Part shown: piece after piece, positions 11,601 through 25,396 of the stretch
Numbering within the stretch: the stretch's first letter is position 1
Layout: every line of letters begins with the position of its first letter
DNA from: Myrica gale
Lineage: Eukaryota; Streptophyta; Magnoliopsida; Fagales; Myricaceae
Length of the DNA stretch: 64,000 nt
Direction of reading: 5' to 3'
Assembly: GCA_963930655.1 (NCBI GenBank)
Contig: OZ005605.1
Coordinates: 26,915,501-26,979,500 of the forward strand
The notes under the pieces: generated by a model
The model's input: the letters and a program-made list of their open reading frames with translations, nothing else
Databases searched by the model: none
Told to the model about the DNA's origin: nothing
Program-made: the position numbers and the translations under genes

Positions 11601-12967
11601 GAACTAATTATGGAGCCAAATATAAATGGCTCAAAATTTCTTTATTATGGTCAACCTCTTCTATGCGAAACATCAAGAGTCACTGTCTCTTATATGACCA
11701 TTTTTCATACAGTTAAGTGGAGCCACAATGTTCAATCTCTCTATCCTAACATCCGACATGTGGGCAGTAGTCATTCGCATCTTTTTCTACCACCAGCAGG
11801 TATGCTTTTCAAATTTATGAACTGTGACATAGATAGTCCGAATCCAGGTTTTTTGAATATGATGTTACGGTATACCGTTCTGCACCTATTTGAAGCGAAG
11901 ACATCTCACTCCTTTACAGTTGATGCCACTCATATGGAAGCTGACGAAATATAATCTTTGATGACAGGTTGATTGGTTATACTACCTTGCTTTTTCAGCC
12001 GTGGTTATTGGGCTTATCGTTTATTCAACAACGTATGTGCTAAACCTTGCCTTGGAACATTTTATATTATTCTAACTTTCTTTGATGACTCTACATCCAG
12101 CAACATGTCTAAGTTTTTCTATTGCTATCCAGATAGGACACGAAAAGAGTTGGCATATTAGTGTCAAAAGAAAATTTACCTAGGTTCTTCTTGGACTAAA
12201 CGAGTAAAAGAATTCATCAGTGGAGCTATCTAAAGTATGTGTACTCACTAAAATTATTGGCAGAGAAGCTTGCTTCACAATGCTTTTCTAAAGCCATAAA
12301 TGACTTTCTACTCATGCACAATGTTGCCCTGATTCAAAAGAAAAACAGAGACGAGAGATATGCCGTGATAGAGGGAGAAGGAAGCGAGAACAGCAATTAA
12401 TGGTTATTTCAAAAGATGGATCTTTAGGCAAGTTGATGCATACTAGTGAGGGTTTTCAGCTTAGCCGTGGTAATACCCCACGAGTACATCTTAGAGTACA
12501 CTCCACTGAATTTAACTATAACGAAGGCAGGACATCTCCGTGTCTCCACATTGAATAGATTTATTGTTTTTAGTGTAATGTGTTTCCACCAATTAGATGA
12601 ACTCTTTTGCTAAGGTAGACTTTAATTTCCCAATCTGACGAGTATCTGTTTTGAGCTACAGCCTTTTCACATTCAACAGTCATTTTTGACATGTTAATAT
12701 GATGTTGCTATTTGTGAACTTGTGAATTCTTTTTGTCAAAGCCGACATTTAGATCGCAATATCTGAGGTGCTTCATTTTAGGAAAGTAATAACCAAGTGT
12801 TCTACTTATCTCATTTTTCTTTTCTTTTCTTTTTCCTTTTTATGCCCGGTAACAGTGGGAAGGATCCTGTTCCTGAATCAGCTATCGAGAGTGGAAATTC
12901 CAATGCACAATACGAAGCACTTGCTCAGGATAATCAAGCATCTACAAATGAGTCGCTGGCTTCATGA
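8671..12967 (+). CDS. SLC35F-type (DUF914) membrane transporter
   Basis: Predicted multi-pass transporter of the drug/metabolite superfamily, SLC35F1/F2 group. Exons: 8671-8806, 8907-9001, 9169-9226, 9689-9880, 10084-10160, 10525-10607, 10713-10764, 11276-11344, 11713-11799, 11968-12032 and 12856-12967, joining in frame to 341 aa. Hydrophobic segments run through nearly the whole protein. Family-typical blocks are VNAPVTQTLFAYLSL, WYWYLLLGFVDVQGNYL, SSITSVTLLDCWTI, LLGDILVIAGTVFYAISNVSEE, LSGATMFNLSILTSDMW and VDWLYYLAF. The C-terminus is a short hydrophilic tail of about 35 residues. The substrate is not known for plant members. Exon 6 was ended at 10607 (donor GTATCC) because only that phase continues into the conserved ILEAKSLESVEWSTD block. 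MITE copies lie on both sides of the gene. Confidence 0.9.
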
Positions 12968-14605
12968 AGGGCAGGGCAGGCTGGCAGCCTGCAGATACTT
13001 TGAGCTTTATATACAAGTAGGACCATGTTGGGTTAGGAACTACACGCATATAACTTGAGATTTACAAGTCAAGCAAGCGTTATAGATATCGAGACTGTTA
13101 ATCTGCATGCCCATTATGCCTACTAGGAAGAGAAGGTCAAATTTATATGGACAGACTCATTTGAGGATGCAAGAACTTTCTTTCTGGAAATATTCGAGCA
13201 GTCACTTCATGTGAAATTCTCTCATTTTATGGTCTAAACTTCTACTGTCACGCAAAATACAGACATTTTTGGTCGGAGCACCGTTCCCCTCTAATCTGTC
13301 TAATTAGCCAGACAAACAACGCAAGGCATGGCCCAGCTGAATTGTGTCTGTTATTAGCCTCATCAACGTGGGCAGAACCCATCCAGGTAGTTTTAATCGC
13401 AGCGGGAGGTTTGAGAGTGTGGATTAGCCGTATATTTAGGGGTTCAAATCAATATTTTTACTTAAAAAAGTTTCAACTTAAATGAGGGGTTTGTCACTGG
13501 ACTCGTAAATATTTCTAGGATTTACTGTGATATTCAACTAGTACAGATACTGATTTAAGTCCGTCTGAGTCCCATGTACGTGCTCGAATTTTACTCTTTA
13601 CAAAAAAAAGAGAGATGATGCAATACTCGGTAATAGAACTCGCCGTGCTAAGTTAATAGTTGCCATTGCATGTCAAATTATTAAAACGACCTTCCTTGTT
13701 TTCTTTTTACATATATATAGGGCATGTTTTAGACCCCAAATATTTGGGGTCTCAACAAATCGGACAAACCAAATAAACTCTAAAATTTTTAACTTTTACA
13801 CCTACACACTTCACTTTTCACAAACCCCAATAAATCTCAATAAAGTAAAGATTCCCAAAAATTCGGGAATATTCCCCAAAATTTTGGCAAACAAACATCT
13901 CCATTATATAGTGTTTGTGTAATAAAATTTTGGAATACCAGATTTGGTAAAAAAATGAAGAGATATTATGTTGTTTGTCAATATTTTAAGGAATATTTTT
14001 AAAATTTTGAAAAATTTTTAGATATTAAAATTTATTGAAATTTGTAAAAAATTCAGAATTTGTTTAAATATTAAATTTTTTGAAATTTATTTAATTGGTT
14101 GGAAATTTTGATAACATCACTGAATAGATTTTTTATATTTATTAAATTATAATACATATAGGCTGCGTTCACTTACAAAATTTTATCAAAAATATTCTCT
14201 CACTCCTAATAAAATAATCCAATATAATCTCTCTCCCATAAAAAAATATAAAAAATTATAAAAATATAAAAAATTACCCCTCTCTTCACTTTTTCACTAA
14301 ACTCAATACCAACACATATTCTCATACCAAAAATATTACAACACAACCATAATTAAACGAAGAGATAAATTATTTTATGGGATAAAATTTTAGAGAAACG
14401 CCGAGTTAAAGACCTCGATGTCTCTTAGAAAAAAAACTTAGAAAAAAAAAAGGACCTCGATGTCTGACACCATCTCGTTTGTACTTTGCGCTTTTTATTC
14501 GTTTGTACCTATGCTACCGGAAGTTAAAATCTTCCACTTCCATGAATACTACCACAACGGCTAAATACAAGCCCTTGCTTCCTTCTCTCATTGTCCCAAC
14601 TCTCA
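12968..14605. other. Intergenic region between SLC35F and TAF12
   Basis: It holds the SLC35F 3'UTR, MITE copy B (listed) and, from about 13900 to 14400, A/T-rich sequence made of further decayed MITE pieces (for example GGCTGCGTTCACTTACAAAATTTT at 14161). No gene is seen. Confidence 0.6.
13720..13903. mobile_element. MITE copy B, downstream of the SLC35F gene
   Basis: Direct copy of 8278-8453, sharing the GACCCCAAATATTTGGGGTC palindrome and almost all following sequence. Here the outer end begins GGGCATGTTTTAGACC and the far end is complementary (TTTGGCAAACAAACATCTCC), giving imperfect terminal inverted repeats like Tourist/PIF-type elements. Confidence 0.8.
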
Positions 14606-17600
14606 ATGGATCAACCCCCCACCACCGGCGCCGCCTCCGCCACCACGGCCATTGCGACTTCCTCGCAAGCTATTGATCCTCCAACCCAACCTCCGCAGCC
14701 ACAGCCGACACCAACACCCGCATCACAACCCCCACAGCCACCATCCTCTCTACCAGCGCCTTCATCAGCAATCCCACCCTCTCCAACTTCTAACCCTAAC
14801 CCTAATCCTAGTGCCATTCCAAACCAAAACCCTAACTCTAAACTCTCCACCAGCACCAGCACCACCTCCTCACTCCCTCCTCAAAATCTCCCAAGTTCTT
14901 CACAAACACCGCCGCCACCCAGGGCTCCTTCCACACTCGCCAGAACCCTGCCACACCACCACCAACAACAGCAGAAGCAGCCCCACTTTCCGCATTTCTC
15001 TTCCCTTCCTTCTTCGTCATCTCCCGCATCTTCGTCTGGGTCCCCCTCGATCTCTCCACCGCCTCCGAGGGGAGGCGTTGCCATTGGTGTACCGGCGCAC
15101 CACGCCAGCGTGTCTACACAACCCACGCCTTTCTCGTCCTCTTTCGGTCAGCACTTTGGTGGACTCGGCCGTACTGGAGTGCATACGCCCGAATCGGTCT
15201 CTAATACCAATGCTTCACAAGTGAGTATTTTTTGTGGCTGAGAAAATTCCACGGTTGGTTTGAATTCGTATCGACGTTTACGTAACGGGGGGTGAGATAG
15301 TTATAGAACATAAAAATTGTGGTTGAATTGCTATTTTTGTCCGGTCGTAATTGTTGTTCGGGGTAATGTGAAGGCGAGACCGACAATGCAAGGAGGCCAG
15401 GGAATGGGGATGTTGGGATCACTCGGTTCGAGTTCATCACAAATTCGCTCGGGTGGGATTCCTGCGCACCACCAACAAGGACCTGTCCAGTCATCTCTCA
15501 GACCGCCCTCTAGCCCAACTAACCAGCCATCCACTTCGCAAGTGAGTAGCCTCCCCCCTTCTAAGTTTTCATTTATAGATTTTCAACGGTTTGTAAAACT
15601 TCCTCAGTCATGGGATAATTATCCTTGCATATGGCTCTCTCCTGGGTATTGTGTTCTCTGAACTTCTGCTCATATATGACATTATTCTTTTCCCCAAATA
15701 AAATCCTTATTTACGTTGTTGGTTTTCTAAGTTTCAGTTTGAGGTTTTGTTTTACCGGGACGGTAAAATTGGAGTTTCATTCTTACCTAGGACAGACTGG
15801 ATTTGGCTTGTTGTGGCTGCAGTCGAAAGCGTACTTAAAACAAAATTGGTGACTGTTTAAAGTTCTTCTGAATGTTCACTTTGTTGCTTCCATTGTTTTC
15901 CCTACAGCTGAATTAGCTGAATTAGCATCACTGTTGGTTTGTTTCAGAATTTTTTTTCAATTTTTCAATAACATAACATAAGAAGTTCCCACAAGATTTT
16001 GGTAACTATGAACTTGGTCCAATCCACTTTGGATACTTAACTGATTGTTGTGGAATAAAGACGAGATCGCTATTGGTGACATTATACTGTTTACGAAAAG
16101 AGTGCTGGTAGATCTTGTCCATGGGTTGCTTGTTTATGATTTTTGTAAGTAATGGTTTGTTGGGGAAAATATGAGGTGAAAAGTACATTTCATACCTGTT
16201 CTGTAGGTTTTTCACTCTCTTTGCCTTTCTTCAGAATCTTCAAGGGCATGGCCTTCTGAGACTCTCACCAGTCGGATCCCCTGGTTCTTCATCACCAAAT
16301 GCATCGCAAAGTATGCACTCTGTAAATCAGCCATGGTTATCATCTGCTTCCCAAGGGAAGCCACCTTTACCATCCCCTTCGAATAGGCATCAGGTGAATA
16401 TACCAATTCAGCAAAGAGCACATATTCCTCCGCAACAGCATCATCTGGTTCCAACAGCTTCACAGCAGCAACCTATGTCAACTTTGCAGCAGCCACAACC
16501 TTCACCTTCAAATCCATCACCAGAGAATTATGCACAACAATTTGCACCATCAAGAATCCTACAAAGTGTATCTCATCAACAACAAATTACTAGAGTTCAG
16601 GGTGCAGGAAATCAGAAGACTTCTTCTCTTGCAACGGTACAACCAAACACAGGCCAGTTTGGGGCCCAGAGTAGAACAGCTATTGCAAACACTGATGAAT
16701 CGTGTAATAAGATTCTGAGCAAAAGAAGCATCCATGAGTTAGTTAGCCAGGTTCGTTAGTCTTATTTGCAATTGTTTCACAGAAATATTCTGAGTGTCAA
16801 AACCTTGAATAGTTCATTGTCTATTTCCTGCTCTGAAATCTAGCAGTTGATTTCATTGTCTATTAGGAAACCCATTGAAGTTTGCTTTCATTAGCAGCGC
16901 CACATTGACAAAGCTGTTATTGCAAGTTTTTGGTGAAACATAAACATTAAAGTGCCTGGTTCAAGTCGATGTCTCATGAGAGTCGGTGTCAAAAGTTAAC
17001 TTTTGTTCTTATATTCAGGACCTTAGGTCGTAGATCTTTCCTAACTGACTTTGTTTGCAATGGGGAGAATGTTGGGCTGTAGTGATACTTACTAAAAGGA
17101 AAAAAAAGATGGGGAGGGGGGGGAGATAGATAGGGCAATGCAAGTCAGATCACTTAAGGGTATCACATACCTTGGCTATGATATCATCTCCGTCGTCTTC
17201 TTTTTAGAATTCATGTCTAGCTCCATTTTTTTTAACACTTCTGCTTCGCGTACAGGTTGATCCGTTAGAGAAGTTGGATCCTGAGGTCGAAGACATTCTT
17301 GTGGATATTGCAGAGGACTTTGTTGATTCCGTGAGTAGTTGAACCTGTTATCCTTTTTCATATTCATTCATCTCTTTGCAAACATTTTCCACTTTTGCGA
17401 ATAGATGAGTCTTGCCTGATTCTTGGGTCTGGTTGGATTTTCATTTTTTCTTGAAAATTCTTTCAGTGGGATATCATGATAGATCATGTCAATGGGGGAA
17501 ACTAGAGATATTTTCTGGGTCGGCGAAATTCCTGTTTTGTTGTAGTCTTTCCTGACATGATATCAGTCAAAGACCTACTCTTAGTTTCCATGTGTTTTCT

Positions 17601-18575
17601 TGCCAAAGGCAATACTTTGGCATTAACAGTTTGCCTTGGCACAATGGCACAAGGGAATTCATAAAATGAGCTACAAGTACTGGCAAAAGACTGTTGAGCT
17701 GTGGTGTAGCTTTGAATTTTGCTTCACAGCATTTTATGATTTATGCTCCAGCTGTGACTGGGAATTTCCCATTTGAGCAATTTGCACTTCTCTGTTTCCT
17801 TGAACAGATTACAACATTTGGTTGCTCCTTGGCCAAGCATCGGAAATCAACGACATTGGAAGCAAAAGATATACTTTTGCATCTTGGTTAGTGATAGGGG
17901 AAGAAATCATCTGTGTAATGTTTGGATCCTTAGATTATTGGCATTTAAGGCTTAATCTTCTTTTGTTCTTTCGCTTTGATGCAGAAAGAAATTGGAATAT
18001 GACGCTTCCTGGTTTTGGTGGTGATGAGATTAAGAGCTACAGAAAACCGGTAAGGTTTATGATTGAGTGCTTACCTTTAGCTTGATGCCAGTGTGGCAGA
18101 TAATCTACTGGTTTTGGTGATGATATTTGTCATACTTGAGCAAAAACTTTTCATTTCATAACTTGCTCTTTGATATTTTTGTAGGTTACAAATGATATTC
18201 ACAAGGAGCGTCTTGCAGCAGTAAGTTCTAGTTTATTGTATCTTTCCCCTATCATTTATAGTCATCAGTATTTGAATTTTAATGTTTGTGTGTACTTTTG
18301 ATGGTGTGTATGCACATTTCATATTGTGATAAGCTATATTTAATCCTTGAGTTGTTAGATCAACTCGTGTAATGATTTTAGAAGCAGCCATCTTCTGAAA
18401 TTTCTGTAATTTTTTTAGTATGTATTTGATTACCCTTTGCCTCTTTTATTGGCAGATAAAGAAGTCAATAGTAGCAACTGAGACAGCAACCAAGGTTTCT
18501 GCTGGACAAGCTGCTGGAAATGCTAAGGGTAATCTGGCCAAGACACCTGCCAATGCATTGGCTCCTCAGACCTAA
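14606..18575 (+). CDS. TAF12: TFIID subunit TAF12-like
   Basis: TATA-box-binding-protein-associated factor that pairs through a histone fold within TFIID and SAGA. Exons: 14606-15220, 15374-15541, 16235-16750, 17256-17330, 17808-17886, 17985-18049, 18185-18220 and 18456-18575, joining in frame to 557 aa. Residues 1 to about 400 are low-complexity Pro/Ser/Gln sequence. The histone fold spans about 420-490, read as [20 protein letters not shown], then [17 protein letters not shown] and [20 protein letters not shown]. The tail [16 protein letters not shown] with KERLAAIKKS matches plant TAF12. The ATG at 14606 gives MDQPPTTG; no better start is seen upstream. Arabidopsis has two TAF12 genes, one of them EER4; which one this matches is not decided here. 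Confidence 0.95.
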
Positions 18576-21259
18576 AAGTACATGAAGTTTGTGAAGGCAT
18601 TTATTGATGATGCTGTACATGAGAACTTTCTTGATAAAGAAGGTATGGTATATTTTATACACGCATGATGGCTATGTCTGTGCACAGAGGCACGTTTACA
18701 TCGTGTTTACCTGCTCATATAGATATACGCTTGAATCAAAGAAATCTATGCTTATTAGATTATATTTTCAGTAAGTATTTTCATATATACAAGTCCATGT
18801 CTTTTAAACTTTTCTGCTATCTGGCAAGCCAACACTAGGGCATAATTCTGTTAAAACATTTCAGTTACATAATAGAGGGTTTGCTCCTAGTCTTGGATGG
18901 TTTTGGAGAGAGAGAGTGATAAGATTGAACACATTGAAACAGAGTAGTTCATGTCTATTGAGTCCTCACTAGGGCATTTCTTGGAGTCGAGTCATATATT
19001 GGAGCAATATGAAATATGATACATGACCTGAACATGGTTTCACATACATAAATAATTCAAGATACACGTTGTGCAGCACAAAATGTGGTTTTTGTTTCGT
19101 CGATTATTATCCAGCAACTATAAATTCTCTTCAGTCTTTGCAGGTGAAATTTTGCGAAAGGAAAAGGCAATGGTACGGTGTGATGGGAACAAGATTTGAC
19201 CCCTCCTTGATGGACATCAATATATAAGAATTGGCTTCATGTTGGTCTCCAGGGTCGTAAACTACATAGGATGAAATTTGGTTTCATCAATCAATATTTC
19301 ATGCCCCACTTCTGTTGGGCCACCATCTTCTTGAAAGCAGCTGCAAGTTTGATTGGGACCAGTAAAGTCTTACGAGGTACCCATTTCTCTAGCTCCTATG
19401 CTAGGTCATTGCCTGCTTAAAAGTGAGGGACTTTAGCAAAAATCATGCGGAAGCCAAAATGTTTTGTATGTTCTCTGAAAAAAATGAAGGGACAAGCAGG
19501 GAAGTCCATTTGATAGAATTTTTTTTTAAAGTTGTTATTTTAGTCTGACGTTTCTGATACAGTAGGGTCTATAATATAATATAAATGGACCAATCGTTGC
19601 TTCTGAGCTCGGTGAAAGCTGGGCCGGAAATCAAAAGCCCATCTGTGATCCGCTTTTCCTTTTTTTTCCTCGACTGGATCTTTCAAGTCAGGTTATAATT
19701 TTAACACAATAAAAAATTTCAATATAATCTCTATTTTCTTTACATCATTATTTTTCATTATAATAAATATTAAAAATCATCTTTCTTAACTTTTTTACCG
19801 AATTCAATATTCTAAAATTTGAACTTCCCTAAAATTTTAACATTGGGCTGGCATGAGGAATGGGTATCTGGATCTATTTTTATCTGGACCTACATAATGA
19901 TGAGAAAGCCCGAATAGTTTTAAAATATTGTTTGAAATCCGGTGGGAGCACATGCACCTTATCTTTTTTTTAAGCATAACAGCATATATAGATTAAGATC
20001 AGATCAAGGAGGTCGAAAGACCTCGGGATGCTCTAAAGGACGTACCAGACACTCCGAAGAGCCGGCGGGCCAACGAGCGGACGGACCAGAAGGTCCTACA
20101 AAGGCCCACAAGGGGCAGATCGGTCTCAGACCGCAGAAAAGCCACATATGGCAGATAGCTATTAGGCCTAAAAACAGATTAAAAACAGGAAAACTAACAT
20201 AAGCCTTAAACATAGAGGCTATCATAAAACCTAAACGAGCCCAAAACAGTGGGGCATACCCAATCGGGCTAATGCTAAACAAAAACTCCGGCGGCGGCGG
20301 CGCGTGGACGATGGCAGAAGAGAGCCGAAGTGGAAAATGGAGCGCATGAGCCCATGCACCTTATCAATAGAATAGAAGAATGCGGGTCAGGGTCCTGGTG
20401 ATTGGCTTCGACACTCCACATGTGCATTTCCTTTTTAGATGAAAATTTATGTGCCTGAACGTGCTACCAACTGTTTAGTGTATTAATTTATCCCATTATG
20501 CCTTCCTATGGAATAGCAGCACCCAATATATCTGCCAACCGAAACGTGGACGGTTTTAATGAAATGTTGGTTGGCTTCCGATTGCAACTCTCTTTGACTT
20601 TTAGCTAACGTATTTGGAATATGCTAAATTTAACTATAATCGAATCTTTCCAAAGGGCCCTAGTGATCTCTTAATGTAAAGAATAGTAAAGATGATAATA
20701 TTATCATTACGAAATAAATAAATAAAAATGTTGAAAACGTGAGGGCCCCCTCGAGGAGTTTGGTTTTTCTTTAATTTATATATATATATATATATAAGAT
20801 TACAATTACTATGAAATATGCCCTTTGCTAAGGGTCTGCTCATCTTACAGAGGCCGTCTCCTGTTTTATTGCGATCCACAGGCTATTCCACGGACGAGTG
20901 GGGCTCGCAAGATACGGTCCACTAAAAACGTACCACGCGTCGTTCTCTCATTGATCTAAGGATCAGAAAGTTATCCGTATCTTTTGTCTGCCTAACCCCC
21001 GACTAAACCAACTTAAAATTTCAGGGGGAACTGGGGAAGAGAGAGCCTGGTCTTGTTTGGCAGCTCGGCCCAGCGTCAGCCTCCCCCTATCGTTTCGTAC
21101 CAGACAAAACCCCCCATTTTCTTCTGTTTATATATAAATATATATGCAAAGCGTGTACTTGTGTGTGCACGCACAATCCATATATACTTCACTTTATCAG
21201 TGTGTGATTGTTCTTTCGTTGTCCGTGAAATTCTACCTTTTCCCAGAGGAAGCGATTGG
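18576..21259. other. Intergenic region TAF12 to URH1
   Basis: It holds the TAF12 3'UTR and A/T-rich spacer with MITE-like fragments (about 19690-19840). A GC-richer patch at 20006-20330 contains a short hairpin (GAGGTCGAAAGACCTC) and open frames on both strands that I could not match to a family. A TA microsatellite lies at about 20777-20796. TATATAAA at about 21131 could be the URH1 TATA box. Confidence 0.55.
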
Positions 21260-24200
21260 ATGGAGTGTACGATGAGGAATTCCCACGGCCAGGTCGTCGA
21301 CGGCGAAAGCGACGCTCTTTTGGGATCCTATGCGAAGCGCGAGAAGGTCATTATTGACACTGACCCTGGCATCGGTGAGTTTCGGTTGCCGGTGAAAGTC
21401 ACTTAAAAATTAACGTCACCGTAGCATGGTTCTTCATCCTAAATCTGGTGTGCTATATTTCGATCCACTTTTCTACTGTCCGAACAGCGATTTAAGGTCG
21501 CTTTAGTACCTGTGTTTGTTGAGTGAGTGAAAGTGGCTGTTCTGGCTAAGTGTTTGTAGTTTCTAATCTGTGCTTCAGTTACTTTTTCTTCTCAAGCTTG
21601 TTGAGAATGCATTTTCTGGAAGAACGAGGGGATTGAGAGGGAAAAGAAGAGGATGTTTCGCTTATCACCTGTTTGGTGGCTCGGAAAACTTAGAAGGAAA
21701 AAGAAAACGAGATTGTGGTTTTATGTTATATGCTGTTATTTTACCAGGAAACGATCGGCGTTCCTCAATGAAGCCAAACAGCTAGGCAGTTGGTCGAGTC
21801 CGGATAGTTTAATCCTATTAACCGAGTCTCATTAAATAAGGCAAACGATAGACTTTTCCAAGTCATTGCCAAGCCAGAAACTACTTCCGTCTTTGTTTTT
21901 TTGTTTCTATGGAGCGGAGGAGAACGGAGAGGGAAAATGAGTAATTTTGTGTATTTGAAAAATTCGAAAGTTAATGAACACAAACTTTTGTATTTGGGTG
22001 TAATTTATGCTTGGTGTTGAGCTGCAGATACGCATAATTGCAAAATTTAATTAGCTTTGGCTTGGCTTTGATTGTAAGGCTCCCTTTGGCTTGGCAAATT
22101 TTTGATCCCGTATGATAATGAGAAAGCTAGATACTTTACCTGAAGCTAAGAGGTGGTGCAATACCAAGCTTTATTCTTAGCTTTTTATTGAGATAATAAA
22201 ATCTATCAAATTGGCCTTTTCTTTGTGATAGCCTCAAGATTTTATCATCGATCTTCGGTTGAATTTTGGAGAAAGTATCTCTCTAAACGTTAAGGCAAAG
22301 TTTTTCTTGATATGCATGGGGGATTCTCTTCACTAGTTTATGATCAAATACAGCTACCTGTTATCAGATGGTTCTGATTTGGGCATCATTAAAAAATTAG
22401 AAGAAAAAAAAAACTAAACTAAACAAAACAATGCTGGTACATTATGTGAGTAAGGAAATTCCAGCTAGGCTTTTGTTTCTACCAAATGATTCTTGAGGAG
22501 TATGTTAGGTATGTATATAAGGGTTTTAGTGTTTTTTTTTAATCACCGGTTTATTATGGTGTATTTCTTTTATTTCGTTGCCACTAGACGATAGCATGGC
22601 GATCTTCATGGCATTTCAATCTCCACAGTTGGAGATCTTGGGCTTGACAACAATATTCGGTAATGTTACGACCGAAGATGCTACTCGCAATGCTTTGCTT
22701 CTGGTATGTAGTTTTTTCTTTGTCTACAAATAAATCTTTGTCATTACGAATATTCTTTTCCTACAGTTTCAGTGGTATAATGTTTTTGGTACATGTCCAT
22801 GATCAATTAGTGTTTTCAATGTGCAAAGGATAGTGTGAGATCGCAGGGTGTCCAGGCATCCCAGTGGCAGAGGGAAACCCTGAGCCTCTGAAGGTATCTG
22901 TTTTAATGTCTTCTGTCTCTTTAACTGTATGCTGCCTTTGCCAAAGTTTAGATTGTAGGTAAGATGTACTTTTGGCTCATTGCTTGCTTAATCCTTTTGG
23001 AGATGATCTCTTTGTATTCCATGTCAGTGGTTGTGTATTACATGGTCACCTTTCTTCCTTTTTTATTTTCTTGTAATTTAGTTTAACTTCGTTCCTCCTC
23101 CCCCCCCCCCCTAAACACTCCAAAGTTGTTCTCTGTCAGTGGGTTTTTTTTATATACTCTTTATCTGTTGTATACTTTTGTTGGTGTGTATTTTTATTGC
23201 ATCCTAATCAAACTTTATTGTGGAAAGGGAGGAAGACCTCGTGTTGCTGACTTTGTACACGGTTCTGATGGTTTGGGGAACATATTTCGACCTCCACCAA
23301 AAGCAAAGAAAATCGATAAGAGTGCTGCTGAATTTTTTGTTGACAAGATCTCTGAATATCCTGGTGAAGTTTCTATACTGGCGCTTGGACCTCTGACCAA
23401 CTTAGCTTTGGTAAGTTGCTGTGTCTTTTATCCCTAAAATGGTGCCCAGGAACCTCATAATTGGAATTTTTTAAGGCCTACGTATTATACTTATGATGAC
23501 ATAGCTCTCTTAATCAGGCAATCAAGAGGGACTCTTCCTTTGCTAGGAAGGTGAAGAGGGTGGTCATACTTGGTGGTGCTTTTTTTGCTTTGGGAAATGT
23601 AAATCCTGCTGCTGAAGCAAATGTAAGTGCTAGCATTTCTTACACCCTGTTTCTCATACGAGACATGTCAAACATAACTGGGATTAGTTTGCTATCATGT
23701 GTTGTAAGTTAATGAGATTATGGGCACATAAAGTTTTTAGCTTAAACATCTGTTTCAATTGGACATCTTTCCACATGAAACTGGACAAATAATTCCCAGT
23801 TGAAGCAACTCTTTTAAGGCTCCAATAACAGAGAAAAAAAAAGGAGCAGTTGACAAATGATTCCAATAGTTTTGATTCTTTCTGGTTCAGAAAACTTTTT
23901 TGCTCAGGATCTAACGAAGCACTTGTGTATCCTTTAATTGGTAAAAGATCTGGCATTGCACCACATAGAACTGCTGTGAACTAGAAAATTCCGCTGAGTA
24001 AATTTTTCAGCAGTTGGACATTGAAGTCTAGGTATTTGTAACAATGTAAAAAAAAAAATTGGGTTAGCCTGCTTTTTTAGATTCTTCTTGGCCTAAGAGG
24101 GCGTCATTTCCTGACTTTCAGATCTATGGGGACCCAGAAGCAGCAGATATTGTTTTCACCTCGGGGGCAAATATTGTTGTTGTTGGAATAAACATTACAA

Positions 24201-24867
24201 CCCAAGTCAAATTTACAGGTATTTGAATTGTAGTTTTCACTTTCTATTCCAATTGCTCTTGCTACTTTGTGTGATGGGGGAGTTTATATCCTTATCATAG
24301 TTGCCACTGCCTTGTGGTTTCAGATGCTGACATGCTTGAATTGAGGCAATCCAAGGGGAAGTATGCTCAGATTGTATGTGACATGTGCAAATTCTACAGA
24401 GATTGGCATGTGAAATCTGATGGAGTCTATGGTAGTCACTATTAATATTCCTATGTTCATGCGTTAGAATTTTTTTTTTCATCATACTTGAATCATAAAT
24501 TTATCCTCTTAAGTTCTCTTTCAGGAATTTTCCTTCATGACCCTGTCAGTTTTGTAGCACTCGTCCGTCCTGATCTCTTCTCATACAAGGAGGGGGTTGT
24601 CAGGGTTGAGACCGTGGGCATCTGTGTAGGGCATACGCTACTGGATCAAGGACTAAAAGTGTATGTTCAATCCTCGAAGAAACATAGTCTTTCAGGAGAA
24701 ATTTAATCTTTTTTCGGATATTGTTTTCCTCTGATAGAGTTACTTTACTTTGATACAGATGGAACACAAACAACCCATGGACAGGCCATTCCCCTGCTTC
24801 AGTTGCTTGGACTGTCAATGTGGAGGAAGTTCTTAATTATATCAGAAAATTGTTGATGAAACCATGA
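21260..24867 (+). CDS. URH1: Uridine nucleosidase (nucleoside hydrolase)
   Basis: Cytosolic nucleoside hydrolase that splits uridine (and related nucleosides) to base and ribose in pyrimidine salvage and degradation. Exons: 21260-21374, 22588-22703, 22834-22893, 23228-23410, 23518-23622, 24122-24218, 24324-24431, 24525-24660 and 24759-24867, joining in frame to 342 aa. Catalytic calcium-binding motif DTDPGIDDSMA spans the first splice junction. Other IUNH landmarks are TTIFGNVTTEDATRNAL, the ALGPLTNLALA block, LGGAFFALGNVNPAAEANIY and FLHDP, whose histidine is a substrate contact. The frame is open upstream to 21053, but MECTMRN at 21260 fits the family length of about 336 aa. Exon 8 is ended at 24660 so that the phase continues into NPWTGHSPASVAW. 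Confidence 0.95.
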
Positions 24868-25396
24868 AGACAGGGGAGTGTGCTCTCCCCATCTAGAAAG
24901 ACGTTAAAAGACTGATAACTAAGGTTGGGGTGCCTCTTATTTCAATTGGTATCCTTCCATGGTTTCTTTCTTTCTTGTTAATGACAACCCAAGTTGTGGG
25001 TGTCCAAGATATAGAAAGTTGATGAAAATGTGAACAAAGAATAGCAAATTAATTCCTCGTACATAATTCTGGCATCCGTCTTAAAAAAGGTGTGATGGTG
25101 CCTACCCCTTGATGCAAGACAATTGTTATTGTTGTTCCATTTCTAAGTTGGCAATTGATTATGCTATTGTGGCGTTCTTGTTGATTGTCGGAACCTCGCA
25201 GTAAGAAGATATTTCTTTATTTTATTTTATTTTCTTGAGCAAATATTAATAAGTAAGAGCCTACTTAAACGACAAGACTTTTACTAAGCATGTATGAGAG
25301 TGAAGATGATTTGTTTGCTCATTCTCTGACTAAATGGGCTGCTGATTCTTCCTCTTTTGGTTTTTGGGAGTTTGTTAATCTCCTTGGGCATATTTT

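Noticed and set aside
14611..15224. Several long frames around TAF12 exon 1 (Gly-rich on minus, His/Pro-rich on plus)
   Set aside because: They arise from low-complexity CCN-rich coding DNA; only the frame from 14606 continues through in-phase splicing into the histone fold.
21053..21259. Longer N-terminus for URH1 starting at 21053
   Set aside because: The extra 69 residues look like translated leader (a TATATAAA motif lies within it) and exceed the family length.
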